A stretch of DNA of 64,000 bases from Cynocephalus volans (Eukaryota; Chordata; Mammalia; Dermoptera; Cynocephalidae): NCBI RefSeq assembly GCF_027409185.1, contig NC_084463.1, positions 163,161,869-163,225,868 on the forward strand, given 5' to 3'. Positions within the stretch are counted from its first letter, which is position 1; each line of letters opens with the position of its first letter. Positions 1 to 26,340 of this stretch are shown here, piece by piece. The notes below the pieces were generated by a model that saw nothing but the letters and a program-made list of their open reading frames with translations, was not told where the DNA came from and made no database searches. Made by a program: the position numbers and the translations under genes.

Positions 1-4269
<4,269 letters not shown>

Positions 4270-4439
4270 TGAAGGCAGGCAGCAGGGCCTTGGCCATATC
4301 TCAGCCCCCACTGCGCTGTCCCTCGGCCTGTAGGAGGTGTGGACATATCCGTGAGTGCTCATCAGCCCCACCCCCTTCTCGGGGGTTTGTCCCTGAGCAC
4401 CCCATGGTGATGTTACTATTGTTGTGTTGAGAGAGGCCC

Positions 4440-4790
4440 TAGTGACAGCTGTTTCCTGTGCACCTACTGGGTGCCAGGTCCCACCAAGCACTGTGCCAGG
4501 ACTCTAATTTGACTCTACACCATGTGATGGAGGAACTGAGGCCCAGAGAGGTCATGTGACTCACTTGAGGTCACCAAGCTAGTGAGTCATAGAGCCCTAC
4601 TGAGACGTCAGGGCCAGCGCTCAGTCTCTGCCCAGCCCTGAGCACCTCCTGGGTGCCAGGCATTGTGCTGGGATCAGTCACGGATGCCAGCACCCGTGGG
4701 TCAGCATTCTCATCTTCCTGTTACAGAGGATGAAAATGAGGCTCAGGGAAGTTTTTAAAAAACCTCTCCCAAGTTATCCAGAACCCAGAA
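4440..4790 (-). repeat. MIR elements (two adjacent copies)
   Basis: Two runs share the MIR core and 3' phrases: cctactgggtgccagg...gaactgaggcccagagagg at 4460-4550 and cctcctgggtgccaggcatt...atgaaaatgaggctcagg at 4645-4750. The orientation is judged from the gaaactgaggc-type end lying to the right. Confidence 0.6.
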
Positions 4791-5738
4791 TGCAGGACTT
4801 CGTACTCTGTTCTGCTGGAGGAGAGTGGTTATGTTAGCTGTCCTGGCTCATACACCAGCTGACAGGGACTGCTGTGCTCAACAAAAGACCCCCTACCCTC
4901 CCTCCCCTAGTTGGGAAAATGAAAGGTCAGAGTGGGCAGAAGCTCTGAGGGACTCCAGGCAGCCCTCAGTTTCAGGGCAGACAAGGAGGGTGAGAGTGTG
5001 GCCAGTCGAGCTGCACGGGGGCAGTCACCCAGGCAGCCCCGGCTTTTGGTTCCTGGCAGAGAGGCTTCTGGTGATCATGGGCTGGCCGATTGAAACCTGG
5101 GTCTCCCAGAGCCTCTGAGAGCTGTCCAGCACTGTGGAGCCTGCCAGTAGAGGCAGAGGGAATTTGGCTTCCTTCCTAATCACTGCTGCTGCCATCCATG
5201 GTGGGTGTGGTTGTGTCCATTCTACAAATGAGGAAACTGAGGTATGGGAGAGGTGAATGCCTTGTTTCAGGTACTACGTAGGCAGAGTTGGAACTAGAAA
5301 CTCAGTGTCCTGGTTTCTGCTTGGATTGGGCTGCACCCACCAACTCTGACTGCCTGGTTTGTGAGGCCAAGGGCACGGTTCAAATGCATCTTCCAGGCCA
5401 TCACCCCAGCTCCCCAGTGCATCGCATGACCTTACTCAGACAAGAAACCAATCAGAGCACAGCTCTGGCTGCCTCAAATGATTAAGCTCATTAATCACCC
5501 CAGAGTAAGGGGAGACTCAGATGAAAACCCGTAAAAGCCCTGGAAACTTGCACAACCCTGCAAATTGAGGGTGGCCACGTGCACTGGGTCTGCTGTCACT
5601 CCATTCGTGTTTTCTGTTTAATGCTCTGGACGTCTACTGAGCGCTCATTTAATAACATGGAAGGCCTGGGCTTGTTGCCGGGGGAGTGAAAGGTGAGTAA
5701 CGATGTCTGACTTGGTAGGAGCCTGTGTGGAACGTGAA

Positions 5739-5788
5739 CGTGTAGCCTCGCTGCCTGGGTTGTCGTGTAGCCTCGCTGCCTGGGTTGT
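5739..5788. repeat. Perfect 25-bp tandem duplication
   Basis: The unit starting cgtgtagcctcgctgcctgg occurs twice, at 5739-5763 and 5764-5788, without mismatch. It lies at the left edge of an MIR copy, so it looks like a recent local duplication. Confidence 0.9.
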
Positions 5789-6233
5789 GATCCTGGCCCC
5801 GCCACTCAGTGACTGTGTAACTTTAGCCAAGTCACTTAACATTCTGTGCCTCAGTTTAATAGTACCTCCTTCTCAGAATTGTTGTAGTGGGAATTAATTG
5901 AGATAATGTGGACGAAAGCACTTTTGACAGTGACTGGCACCCCAGTAAGTGCTCTCTGAGTGTTCTTGAGATTCGTCCACATTGCTGTGTCATTTCCATT
6001 ATATGAGGACTCCACCGTTTACTGTTGACGTTCATCTGGGTTGTTTCCAGCTTGTGGCTATGACAAATACTCACTGCTGTGAACATTCTGTGTATGTGAT
6101 TTTGGTGGGTATTGTGTGCGTTCTCTTGCCTGTACACTCGGGAGTAGAATTGCTGGGTAGCTGGATGTTCGGCTTTGATGGATTCTGCCTGTTTTCCAAA
6201 GTGGTTGAACACTTTAAGCCTTCGACACAGTAG

Positions 6234-12835
<6,602 letters not shown>

Positions 12836-13152
12836 TAGGAGCCCAATGGGGCGGGCGGGTGCCATGGTGTCGGGGTGAGGGTGCTGCACCCGCTCAAGCA
12901 TGCCAGGCCATTTGCTGGCCCCTGAGACCCTTGGGTGATGCCAGCCTCTCAGATCTCAGGGGCTGGGAGGTATTTTCCATCAGTAGCTCTCCAGGATCTC
13001 AGCGGCCAGAGCAGAGAATGGAAATTCATTCAGGGTCGCAACAGGGAGGCAGAAACGCACAGGGCCAACCTCAGCAGGAAGCAGGTGCTGGAATGGAGAT
13101 GGGCGCTTTGGTGACAGACACAGGAAAGACTTTGAATAAGAAGACAACATAG

Positions 13153-13258
13153 AGGCTGGCTGGATAGCTCAGTCGGTTAGAACACAGTGTTATAACAGCA
13201 AGGTCAAGAATTCAGATCCCCGTACTGGCCAGTCACCCCGCCCCCCAGAAAGAAGAAA
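13153..13258 (+). mobile_element. tRNA-Ile-like SINE, monomer (CYN-like)
   Basis: Starts ggctggctggatagctcagt and ends cccgtactggccagtc plus a short purine tail. It follows tRNA-Ile through the A box (tagctcagtcggttaga), the anticodon arm and the B-box region (agaattcagatcccc). It belongs to the same family as the copies at 18883, 34228 and 38482. Confidence 0.8.
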
Positions 13259-13699
13259 ACATGGGAAAGATGTGAGTTCTAATTTGTGGGGTTTGTGCAG
13301 TCCCTGTAAAACTTGAACCCTGTATAAACCCCCTTCCATGATGCTCCAGGTGGTGGATGGTTCCTCCTCCCACATGTTCCACCACGGGGAGCTCCCAGGA
13401 GCCTCTTCCTTCCCGGAAGGCCCCAGATGCACCCACTTATAGGTCCTGAGAATTTGTGATTGGTGGGAGGGCAGCCAGGACATGTTGACAGCCTTAGAGG
13501 TTCCCAAAGGGAACAACCAGGGCAGAAGAGTGACCTAAGGCCACATGACATGAAGCTCAGAGAGAAAACTGAGCACGAAAAGGTTTGGGGTCAGAAGAAT
13601 GGTGGCCTCCTTCATGTACCTGCAGGACTGAAATACAGGACGGGAATTAGACGTGTCTGGGTGCTGTGCTGTAGGGCCTGGGGTGGCTAGAACAAGCAC

Positions 13700-13815
13700 A
13701 GGTCCTGGGTGGGGCAGGCAGACCTGAGCTCAAATCCTGACTCTGTCACTTACTGCCTGTGTGACCATGGGCAGGTGACCTAATCTCTCAGACTTGCTTC
13801 CTCGTCTGTAAAAGC
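13700..13815 (+). repeat. MIR element
   Basis: MIR core: gacctgagctcaaatcctga, ctctgtcacttactgcctgt, gtgaccatgggcaggtgacc, then tcgtctgtaaaa. Confidence 0.8.
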
Positions 13816-13941
13816 GAGGACAGTGGCAGTGCCAGTCTCTACAGCACACGAAGGGCTTGGTGCATGGAAGCCTCTGTGTTTAAGGTGGCTGTTCAGGACC
13901 TGATGAGGAGGCTGAGGTTCCTTGGCAGCTGTGCAGGGGTG

Positions 13942-14366
13942 TGTATTAGTTTCCCATGGCAGCCGTAACAAATTACCACAAACCGGTGGCTTAGGACAAC
14001 AGATGTTTATTTTCTTACACTTCCAGAGGCCAGAAGTCCAAAATCAAGGTGTCAGCAGGGCTACCCTCCCTCTGAAGGCTCTAGGGGAGGATCTGCCAGC
14101 CTCTGGTGGTCCCAGATGTTCTTTCACTTGTGGTCACATCACTCCAGCCTCTGCTTCTGACTGCACATTGGCTCCTCTGTGTCTCTGTATGGACTCTTCT
14201 GTCTCTTTCAAGGACACTGTCATTGGTTTTAGGGCCCACACTAACCCAGCATGGTCTTATATTGATCTTTAATTTCATCTGCAAAAACGCTGTTTCCAGA
14301 TAACCTCACATTCTCAGGTGCTGGGGTGGACATGAATTCTGGGGGGACGCTGTTCAACCCAGTACA
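13942..14366 (-). mobile_element. Complete MaLR (MLT1-like) solo LTR
   Basis: In antisense the element opens tgtattagtttcccatggca and closes ctgttcaacccagtaca, so on its own strand it begins TG and ends CA. It is flanked by the 5-bp target duplication gggtg (13937-13941 and 14367-14371), as expected for ERVL-MaLR. LTR only, no internal genes. Confidence 0.85.
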
Positions 14367-14558
14367 GGGTGTGACCTATCAGCCTCTGGGGCCACCCTGA
14401 GAGGCTGGGGCTGTCTGACTGATAACTGCTCCCAGCCCTGCCAGGTACCGTCAGGGCTAGGGGCTGGCCTGAAACTCATGTGAGCTTGTGCTGGTCGAGG
14501 AGATGCTGCCACGGCAGGCGCCCCCTGTACCTGTCCTTTACCTGCTGCCCTCCCGCAG

Positions 14559-14749
14559 GTACCTGTATTTCACCAACATGCAGGACCGCGCTGCCAAGAT
14601 CGAGCGTGCAGCTCTGGACGGCACCGAGCGCGAGGTCCTCTTTACCACGGGCCTCATCCGCCCTGTGGCCCTGGTGGTGGACAATGCACTGGGCAAGCTC
14701 TTCTGGGTGGACGCAGACCTGAAGCGCATTGAAAGCTGCGACCTGTCAG
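14559..14749 (+). CDS. LRP5: LRP5 exon 15: propeller 4
   Basis: 191 nt. It completes Gly1079 and encodes residues 1080-1142 plus one base of Gly1143. Motifs are [20 protein letters not shown] and [20 protein letters not shown], two successive blades. Donor TCAG|gtacct. Confidence 0.97.
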
Positions 14750-15688
<939 letters not shown>

Positions 15689-15847
15689 TAGCGTTAGCTG
15701 AGCCAGTGCCCTTGCAGGGAGACAGGAGGCCAGTGTGAGAGCCCATCTGACCTCAACTGGGTGGTGGCTCGGCCAAATACTTAATGTTGTCTGCTGGGGT
15801 CCAACGCTGAAGTTTAGTGAAGTACAGATGTCCCAGCGCCTCTGCGG

Positions 15848-16410
15848 TCGCTTTATTTTGCTGCAGAACAAATGACCACAAATAGTTTTACAACAAGACC
15901 CACATGTTGTCTCAAGTTTTTTAGATCAGAAGCCAGGGTACAGCATGGCTCAGCTGGGTTCTCTGCTCAGGGTCTCACGGGTCCAAAGTCAAGGTGTCAG
16001 CCAGGCTGGGCCCTTAGCTGGAGGCTCTGGGGAGGAATCCATTTCTTTGCTCATTCAGGGTGTTGGTTGTGGGACTGGTAGGACTGAAGCCCTGTTTTCC
16101 TCTCGACTGTCTGCCAGGAACCAGCATTAGCTCCTGGAGGACGCCCTCAGGTCCTTGCCCCACGGCCCACCCATCTCAGCTCCACTGGGGAGCCTCCTTG
16201 TGTCGGTCCCTCTCATGCTTTGAATCTCTGACTTCCTCTTCTCCTAACAGCCAGGGGACCCTCTGCTTTTCAAGGGCTCTGTGATTAAACTTGGCCCACC
16301 TTTAGATCAATCTCCCCTTAACTGAACTCAGTCAACTGATTAGTAACCTTCGTCACATGTGCAAAACGCCTTCCTCCACCTAAAGTAACAAAACCACAGG
16401 CTGCTAGCTC
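15848..16410 (-). mobile_element. MaLR (MLT1-like) LTR, diverged
   Basis: Old antisense LTR body: tgctgcagaacaaatgacca, ccaaagtcaaggtgtcagcc, agctggaggctctggggagg. The borders are approximate because the ends have decayed. Confidence 0.5.
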
Positions 16411-17129
16411 ATCCCATCCACGGTGCGGGGGATGCAGGTGGAAGATCTGGGGCTGTGCCCGAGGGCCTGAGGGGCCTGCACAGCGGGGCTCTCATTTCTT
16501 CCTGGGCCCCCCCCGCTGCTGTCTGTGTGTATCAGTGTGTGTGCAGGTCTAAGCATCTGCCCGTCTCTCTCTCTCATCAGGCTCCCTGCTTGGAGCCGGG
16601 GGCATGACCTCTAATGCTGTGGACTGATCACTTCTGTGTTGACTGTGGGCAGCTGTCCTGTTGCTTCTCACCTGGGTCGGGGGGAGGTGAAGTCGCTGGG
16701 TAAAGAGCTTCTGGGCAGTTAAGACACAGTGGATATGGGTTAGAACATCTGCATTTTCCTGGCCCCTGGCATCGTCGTTAGTGAAGTCAGGGATCGCTGG
16801 GTGTCGTGGGCCTTCAGAATCGCTAGCAAGTGCTCAGGATGGCGAATGTTGGGCCCAGGAATGTGCAGAGCTGCAGCCTGCTGGTGTGGACAGGTGCACT
16901 GACCGGCAGCTCCTAGGAACTGAGGGGACAGGAGACCCAGGAAACGTTTAGTGGGCAGGGGCCAGGTTGGGAACTGGGATGTCCCTGTGGGTGCTTGTGT
17001 GAGCGGTTTGGGGTGACATGAAGAGTCTCGTTGTTTGGGGTAAGGGCAGGAAATACTTAGATAAGCTCTTATGTTTACACGGGACGTGGGCCACTCAGCC
17101 TGCCTCCCCAGGAGACCCCACAGCTAAAC

Positions 17130-17346
17130 TCTGAACCACCGCAGTCCACAGGCCAAATCCAGACTGTCGCCTGGTTTTACAAATTAAGTTTTATTGTCAC
17201 ACAGCCACACCTGTTCATTTATGTACCATCGATGGCTGCCTTTGTGCTGCAACTGGCAGGTTGTGTGACTGTGAGAGATGGGCGGCCTGCAAAGTGAAAA
17301 TTGTTCACTTTCTGTTCTTTTATAGAAAAAGTTTGTGACCCCTGCT
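17130..17346 (-). repeat. Old hAT-type MER element copy
   Basis: Body shared with the copies at 1529 and 23697: acaaattaagttttattgtc, agccacacctgttcattta, and the end agaaaaagtttgtgacccct, which mirrors the family's GGGGTCGGCAAACTTTTTC end. Confidence 0.7.
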
Positions 17347-17552
17347 CTAAACTATGACTTCTGTCATTCTTAAAAACACATCCTTCAGGTTGAGGGACAC
17401 TGGGAGTGGAGTGCTTTCCGTCGTTTCCTCTTACCCGGGAGTGCTCAGCCCGCCCTCCCAGCCCTGCCGCTCCCCCGTTCAGGTGTGGGACGCATTCACT
17501 TAATTGATTGGAGAGTGTGAGTTCCCAGAGACTTGGTGCCTTTGCTGTTTTA

Positions 17553-17986
17553 ACTCTCATTGCTGTAACAAATGGCCATAAGTGGGGTGGCTTAAAACAG
17601 CAGAAATTGGTTCTCTAGCAGTCTGAGAGGCCACAAGTCTGAGATCAAGGTGTTGGCAGGGCCATGTTTCCTCTGGAGGCTCTAGGAGAGGATCTGATCC
17701 TTGCCCCTTCTTGTACTGGTGGCTCCTGGTATTCCGTGACTTGTGGCTGCATCACTCCAACCTCTGCCTCTGTTTTCGTGTGGCTGTCTCCCCTGCCTGT
17801 GTTGTCATCTCTTCTGTCGTCTCTTGTAAGGACCCTTGTCCTTGTCCCACATAATCCAGGATGACCCCTTCTCGAGATCCTTACATTTGCAAAGACACTT
17901 TTTCCAAATAAGATCACACCCACAGATCTCAGGGGTTAGGAGGTGGACATATCTTTGGGGAGGGGGCACCATCTAACCTACTACAC
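17553..17986 (-). mobile_element. MaLR (MLT1-like) LTR, antisense
   Basis: Diagnostic stretches are cattgctgtaacaaatggcc, ggtggcttaaaacagcagaa, agatcaaggtgttggcaggg and ggtggacatatctttggg. Nearly full length, no coding potential. Confidence 0.75.
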
Positions 17987-18082
17987 CGTTAGAGGGAGAG
18001 ATAGGCAGGTAGCATAGCGTGATGGAGGTGAGCACAGTGGGGGCCTGTGCAGGCAGACTGGCTGTGACTCTGGGCAAGTTCT

Positions 18083-18260
18083 TTTTTTTTTTTTTTTTTC
18101 CCTGAAAGATGACCGGTAAGGGGATCTCAACCCTTGACTTGGTGTTGTCAGCACCACGCTCTCCAAAGTGAGCAACCAGCCATCCCTATATAAGGATCCG
18201 AACCCGTGGCCTTGGTGTTATCAGCACCGCACTCTCCCGAGTGAGCCAAAGGCTGGCCCT
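18083..18260 (-). mobile_element. Dimeric tRNA-Ile-like SINE (CYN-like)
   Basis: In antisense: a poly-T tail, then gatgaccggtaaggggatct (second unit), then ggatccgaacccgtggcctt and the head ending ggctggccct. Flanked by a 17-bp target duplication gactctgggcaagttct (18066-18082) and gactttgggcaagttct (18261-18277), with one mismatch. Confidence 0.9.
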
Positions 18261-18356
18261 GACTTTGGGCAAGTTCTGTAACTGCTTCCAGCCTCCGTGT
18301 TGATGTCAGCTTCCACATCAGTAGAAGTGGACTCTGTGGGCTGCTGAGAGGGTTAA

Positions 18357-19405
<1,049 letters not shown>

Positions 19406-19454
19406 TTTCAGCCCTGATCCTCTTCTGCCCCTAGGACTGCATGGTGGTGGGGGG

Positions 19455-19665
19455 GTGGTAGTGAAGAACACGGGCTTTAGAGTCAAATAGACCTGGGTTC
19501 AAACCCCAGCTCGGCCACTTTCCAGGTGAGCAACCTCAGGCTGGGCAATTGCCCGCTCTGAGCCTCCACTTCATCCTGTGTGAAACTGAGAGGCTTACCT
19601 GGTGGTTTCTTGTGGGCATTAAGTAACAGAGTGCTCTGTATAGTCCCTGACACATGTCATACAGG
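19455..19665 (+). repeat. MIR element, long copy
   Basis: Nearly full MIR: cacgggctttagagtcaaat, agacctgggttcaaacccca, the core cagctcggccactttccagg, then tgaaactgaga and a 3' part near gtccctgacacatg. Confidence 0.85.
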
Positions 19666-20812
19666 AATGCCAGCTGCTATGTTATGGGGGTGGTGGTAGT
19701 AATAAAAGTAACAATCTGTTGTTACCATGATGAAGCCCAACCCCCAGGGCTTCCTCTCTCCCAGGTGGCCTTGGATCCTGTTGTGTTTGTGCTCTGCTCT
19801 CATTTCTTCCGTGAGCTCCTGGGGACCCAGGCTTCATCCCCATCCCTGCCCCTGTCCTACACTCAGCAGATGCACAATACATGTGGGCTCAGCACATGGA
19901 CACCTCTGCTTATCAGCAGCTCATCTTGCCTCACACCTCCAACCCTAGAAAGCTTGTCAAGAGCAGAGGGGACGTTTGTGGGTGTCTCCTGATGGGAGTT
20001 ACCTTGACTCTTCTGAGCTTCCTGATGACTTTTCTCTGGATTTTCAGCCCAAGTGTGTCTGTCTGTGCAGCTCCTACAGATGCCTGGGCTGTGATGGCCA
20101 GGAGAGGGCCATGGAGAGCACTGCACAGACCCCAGCCCTGGGCCTCCGTGCAGGAGGATGTGCCCCTCTGTCTCCCTCTCCCTGGGCTCTGGGCCTCTAG
20201 GCTTGAGGATGCGAGGTCCCTTCCTCATAGTCGTAGAGATGTGTATTTGCTGTGTAGATGCTCTCCAGTCTTCTGTGGCCTCTTTCTGGCAGGATCACAG
20301 AAGGGTAAGGGCACACTGAGGTTCTCAGAGTGGACCCTGTGAAATGGCAGGAGCCAGATGCAGCAGCTGTGCTGCTCCAGTATTGTGGCAGCACCACCAC
20401 TACCATGTTGTCTGAGCCCTTCCCTGAGCCAGACATGCCCTTGTTCTTACCCTGTTGTCTCCATTACCCCTGCAACATAGATGACTGCTTCTGTTTGAGA
20501 GATGAGAATAGAGACTTTGACAAGTCTAGGGATTCCTCAGGTTTCACAGCTGCTGAGGGAAGCCTGGGTTCCATCCCAGGTCTGTCCAACTCCTGTCTTG
20601 TCCCACATTCACCCTTAAGCCAAGATGACCCTCTTCTTCCTGGCTGGGGTCATTGGGAACAGCAGTGGTGGGCACAGGGCCTCTGGGCTCGAGCTCGGGT
20701 GTGGGCCGTGGGCCATGACCACACGTATCTTCCTGTGGCCAGGCCAGGCGCATGCTCTTTGTGCTTGACTCAGCTTGCAGACTTCTTCATTGGCTCTTTT
20801 CGCACCCCATGG

Positions 20813-21262
20813 GTATATCAGTCTGTTTTGTTGCCTATAACAAAGTACTATGGAACTAGGTGATTTATCAAGAAAATGAAATCTATTACTTACAGTTTCA
20901 GAGGCTGGAAAGTCCAAAGTCCAGGGAACACATTTGGTGAAGGCCTTGGTGGTGGTGACAGTGATGGCAGGGTATCACATTGCGAAAATGATGGAGCAGA
21001 GAGAGAGAAAGACAGACTGTCCTCTCTCTCTTCTTTTAAAGCTCTCAGAACTACACCCCTGACCAGCATTTTTAATCCATTCACTACTGCAGGGTCCTAC
21101 AATCCAATCACCTCTTCAAGGCTCCACCTTTCAGTTACCATGATAGGATTTCTCATCCTCTTAGCAGTCACAGTGGGGGCTAAGTTTCTAATACATAAAA
21201 CTTGGGGGACACAATTCAGGCTTCAGTGAGTTTTGGGGGACATAATTCAATCCAATACATTG
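20813..21262 (-). mobile_element. MaLR (MST/THE1-like) LTR, antisense
   Basis: Opens tatatcagtctgttttgttg, continues ggtgatttatcaagaaaatg and ends gggggacataattcaatcca. Longer than the 6710 copy. No open frame of viral origin was seen. Confidence 0.75.
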
Positions 21263-22429
21263 GGCATTGAGCTCCTATTGACCTTGGCATGTCCTTCCGT
21301 GGCCGCATCCAGTGGGGATGGTGGGCTCCTAGGCTTTTCTTTGTTTCCCAGGAGCTCTTGTCTTTGCTCAGGTCCCCCAAACCGTGGCACAGTCCCTGTT
21401 CACTCAGGGCAATCCAGCAGTTATGGGGGGGGAGGCAACGGGTTCCACATGTCTGAAGGCTTACACATGGTATTGCAGCTTCACCTACGTCCTTTCTGCC
21501 ATGAACAGATTTCAGGCATGCTGAGGGCTGTTGTTCAATGTTAAACTGAGGCTTGGGCCGATTTCCCAGCATTCCCCTCTTCAACGGCAGCCTCATTTAG
21601 TTTTCTGTGATTTTCTGCACAAAGGACGGGAGTCCAGGGAACTAAGGGCAAGCTGAGGGGTTCCTCTGGCTTCTCTGGGAGAGTGCTCTCCCGTCCTTAG
21701 CCCCAGGACACTGCCACTCACTGAGTGCTGTGGCCTGCCCGCAGTTGACCTGTGCTGAGGACATTGAGCGTTGAGGGGCAAGCGACCTCCATGGTCGCCA
21801 GTAGGAATGACCCTTTGCCCTTCCAGCCCACCACTTTCCTGTGACCCTGCATCAGGGAGCCTTCCCCCCCTCACCCATGCTGCTCTCCCTGTCGGTACCT
21901 TGGGTCCTCCTGCCTTTCCACAGTCCACTCAGCAAGGTGCCCAGGACATGGCGCCCCGGGGGCCATGTCCCCAACCCCACAATTCTTGCAGCCCCCAGCC
22001 CCTAACAGGCACGTGTAGTGACCACCTGCTTTTCTCTGACTCCTGGGGTGCAGTGGATGCTAAGGCGTGTTCAGGCTGACACACACAGATGTATGCTGGA
22101 ACATGCTGGATCAACAGCCCGGCCTGGCGCCCGTGCCCCTCTGGGTGCATGTGGGGAGACCAGGCCCAGAGGAAAGGGGACTGGCCCAGCTTCTCAGCAG
22201 TCAGGGCATTTTCTGCTGTGTTTGATATAGTGTCTGCTGCTAGACGCTCAGGTTCCCAGTCAGCCCCTCTTCCCTCCACAGTAAACAAAGAAAAGAAAGC
22301 GCCTGTCGTCTTGGAGCAAACGTTTATTTCCTGCCTTCACGCTACCGGGGGCTGGAGGTGGGACACGAGCAGGAGAGACAGCGGTGGGGACCGTGTGGGC
22401 GCAGCATGGGGACTCGGAGTCCGGGCTAA

Positions 22430-23182
<753 letters not shown>

Positions 23183-23696
23183 TAGTTAGCTGGAGATTTA
23201 CATGGCTCATACCCTGGTAAATGCCCATCCCAAAAGGCAGTGCATGTTTCACAGAGCATGTGGGACTACCTTACCCCAGGTGGATTCTAGCAACCCATTG
23301 CACCGGAAGTCACGCGGAGATTTGCTTAGGTATTCTGGGCCCACTCAGACCAGCAGGGTCTTCCTTTAGATCTTGACAGTGAAGCATCTCTGTCCTGTGC
23401 TCCCTCTGAGTTTTCCTTTTATAAACAACCTTCTTGATTGGTTGCCTGCCACATACTCTCAGCACCATGGTCCCACGATTGCTATGGAGCTGTTGGTGTA
23501 ATCACTCTTGCTGTCTTTCCCAGTACCACCGGGTCCTGTTCTTGGATAACTCAGGTACTATCTGGTCAGTGTCATCTGTCCTCATTGATGGTGAGCAGGC
23601 ATGTAGAGATGAGGCCTGGGAGTAATTGCCCCAGTTGTTTCTATAAAGCCACAGTTAAGTCTTTCCAGCCTTTGAGAATTTGATGGAATCTGTAGA

Positions 23697-23925
23697 CCAT
23701 GGGTTGGCAAACTATGGCCCTCATGTTATATCCAGCCCACTGCCTAGTTTTGTAAATAAAGCTTTATTGGCAAACAGCCATGCCCGTTCTTGCATTTTTA
23801 TATTGTCTATGGCTGTTTTCTTGCTAAAACAGCAAAGTTGAGCAGTTATAGACTATGGACCTCAAAGCCCAAATATTCACTGTCTGGCCCTCTACAGAGT
23901 AAGTTTTCCATAGTGTTTGGCCATG
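23697..23925 (-). repeat. Old hAT-type MER element copy
   Basis: Ends ccatgggttggcaaactatg on the left and agtaagttttccatagtgtt on the right; body taaataaagctttattggca and tattgtctatggctgttttc. Imperfect inverted ends are visible. Confidence 0.75.
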
Positions 23926-24745
23926 ATTTCAGAGGATCACAGGACTGATTAGGAACCATCCCCTCCCTCGTTCCACTCTAGCTGCTTCTCCTGGTATGAA
24001 ACTCAGCACTGACAGCAGACCCTAGTGCAGGCTCTGGCTCCATGCTCTGTTTCTGAAGGTTCCTGCCCTACTCAGTTTCCAGAAAATCACCCTGCCCATC
24101 ACAAGGACAGGGTCCCTTTGTCTCCGGTGTCAGGGCAGAGCAGGTGGGGAGCTTACACAGCACGTTTGCTGGGGTGGGCGATGGCCGAGCCCCTGGCAGC
24201 TGCCTTTCTCTAGGAGCTGTGGCTCCCGGCAGGTCAGCTTTTGGGGGCAGTAAAGGCAGCAGTGGTCAGTGCCTGTCCTTGCTCTTTCTCCTTCTCCTTC
24301 TCCAAAAGCCATGGGTTGCTGTGCTCCCTGCTTGGGCTGCCTTTGCCTTTCCCACTCTCGGACCTCTGCTGGGACACCACTGCCCCTGCAGCCCCCACGT
24401 GATGAAGGCGGGGCTACTCCTGGTTGTTCCTTACCTCCCCTGTTACCTGGGGGAGCCTTGGGGCAGGGTCTCTCTGTTAGTCCTTGTGCCGTATGGGCCT
24501 CACCTGTGGTAGGTGCCTGACACATACCTGCTGGGAGGCAGGAGGTGTCATTCCCTACACCTGCATTGCACAGGCTTTGGATGGGGTCACCGAGGGAGGG
24601 TAGAGATGGATTTGCTGTGACCACTCCTGACCTGGTCCTAGAAAGGGGGGTCCCATGTGTCTGCTCTGCATTTGGAACCCAGACCTTTGTGTTTGGGCCT
24701 CAGGTGGCTGGGCTGGGGGCACAGTCGCCCTCTGGCCTCTCTTAG

Positions 24746-24958
<213 letters not shown>

Positions 24959-25118
24959 TGAGGTGGCTGGGAGGAGGCAGCGGCCAGGAGGGGAGCCTGT
25001 GAACTGTGGTGGGGATGCAGGGCTTGCAGGGACAGAGGTGCAGCGGCTGTGCCGAGTGCTGAGCATCACGCTTCAGGTTTCCGCGAGGACCTCACTCAGC
25101 AGCATGTACCATGCACCA

Positions 25119-25172
25119 AGGTTACTCCTGAAGGTGGGGTGGGTTACTCCTGAAGGTGGGGTGGGTTACTGC
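25119..25172. repeat. 22-bp tandem repeat, about 2.4 copies
   Basis: gttactcctgaaggtggggt starts at 25121 and again at 25143, with a partial third copy gttactgctgg at 25165. Confidence 0.85.
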
Positions 25173-25226
25173 TGGTAGCCTGCTGTGCAGCTGAGGACGA
25201 GCGATGTGCATGCGTGCACGTGCTTG

Positions 25227-25270
25227 TGCACACACACACATGCTTGTGCGCGCACACACACACACACACA
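25227..25270. repeat. CA microsatellite, interrupted
   Basis: Two CA runs separated by tgcttgtgcgcg. Confidence 0.95.
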
Positions 25271-26340
25271 TCCTATGTGCCCTTCAGATGACATGGCTTG
25301 TATGGTCAGGGATACGGGGGCTAGAGGATGGGTGGCCGGGGCAGTCAGAGAAGGCCTCCTGGAGGCTGTGGCTTTTGAAAGCCTGATTCAGACAGGAGGA
25401 AGCTGGAATTACAGAAAGTAGGAATGTCTTGATGTGCCAGAGGACATGGCCACTGTGCTTACTGCAAAGGGACCTGGGCTGAAAGCTCTTACTGCAAGAG
25501 AGAGAGAAGTTTGAGGGGAACAAGGAGGTTTCCCCAAGGGACCCACTGAGCTCTTTTTCACCTTCACACCAACCCAGGTCAGGCACCTTGGGCACCTTCT
25601 CAGGACAGTGGCCTGGGGATAGATGGCCCCAGTGGGAGCCTCCAGAGCCCCCCACTCCTCTGCAGGGCAGGTTTCCAGGCCAGTGGGTTCTGTGCTTGTG
25701 GGCCCCAGCGTGTGGGGGGTGATGTTTATCCACGGCCAGGCCTTGGCACCAGGGCCAGCAGTTTTCCTCCCATTCCTTTGGGTTTTTGGTTGGTGGGAGG
25801 GGACTTGGTTGACTGCTCTCAGGGTCGTTGGGCCAACCTGAGGGGAAAGTGGATGTGCTTGTGTCAAAGTTGAGTCTGGAGCCTGGACGTGCCCTCCATG
25901 CCCTGGATGGCCTTGATAGTGGAGCACCTGTGGCATGGTGGGCAGCTCCTCACACCTGGCTCCAGCGCCTCCTGGCTGAGTTCTTTTACGTGCATGACAC
26001 ACAGGGTAACACGGGAGCACTCACTTCAGCCACCACCAAGAGCACCAGGACAGATTGGGTGTATATGAGGCTGTTTTGGCCGAGACGCGCTGAGGGGCCA
26101 TGGGATGTAGGACAGGGGTCAGCCAGGCCAAGGAGGAGCAGGGCGGCCCTCCAGGCCAGCTGAGCTTCCCAAGCCCGACACTCCAGCCTCTCCTTCCTCC
26201 TCCCCATCAGTGGGTCGGGGGCCCGGGCTGAACCAGCCCCTCCATGGCACACGGTGTCTGCCCATCCCCTCCCCCCGCAGGAAGGCCCATTCCTTTGGGG
26301 TTATAACATTGACCATCTTTTCCTGTCTGTCCTCTGGCAG

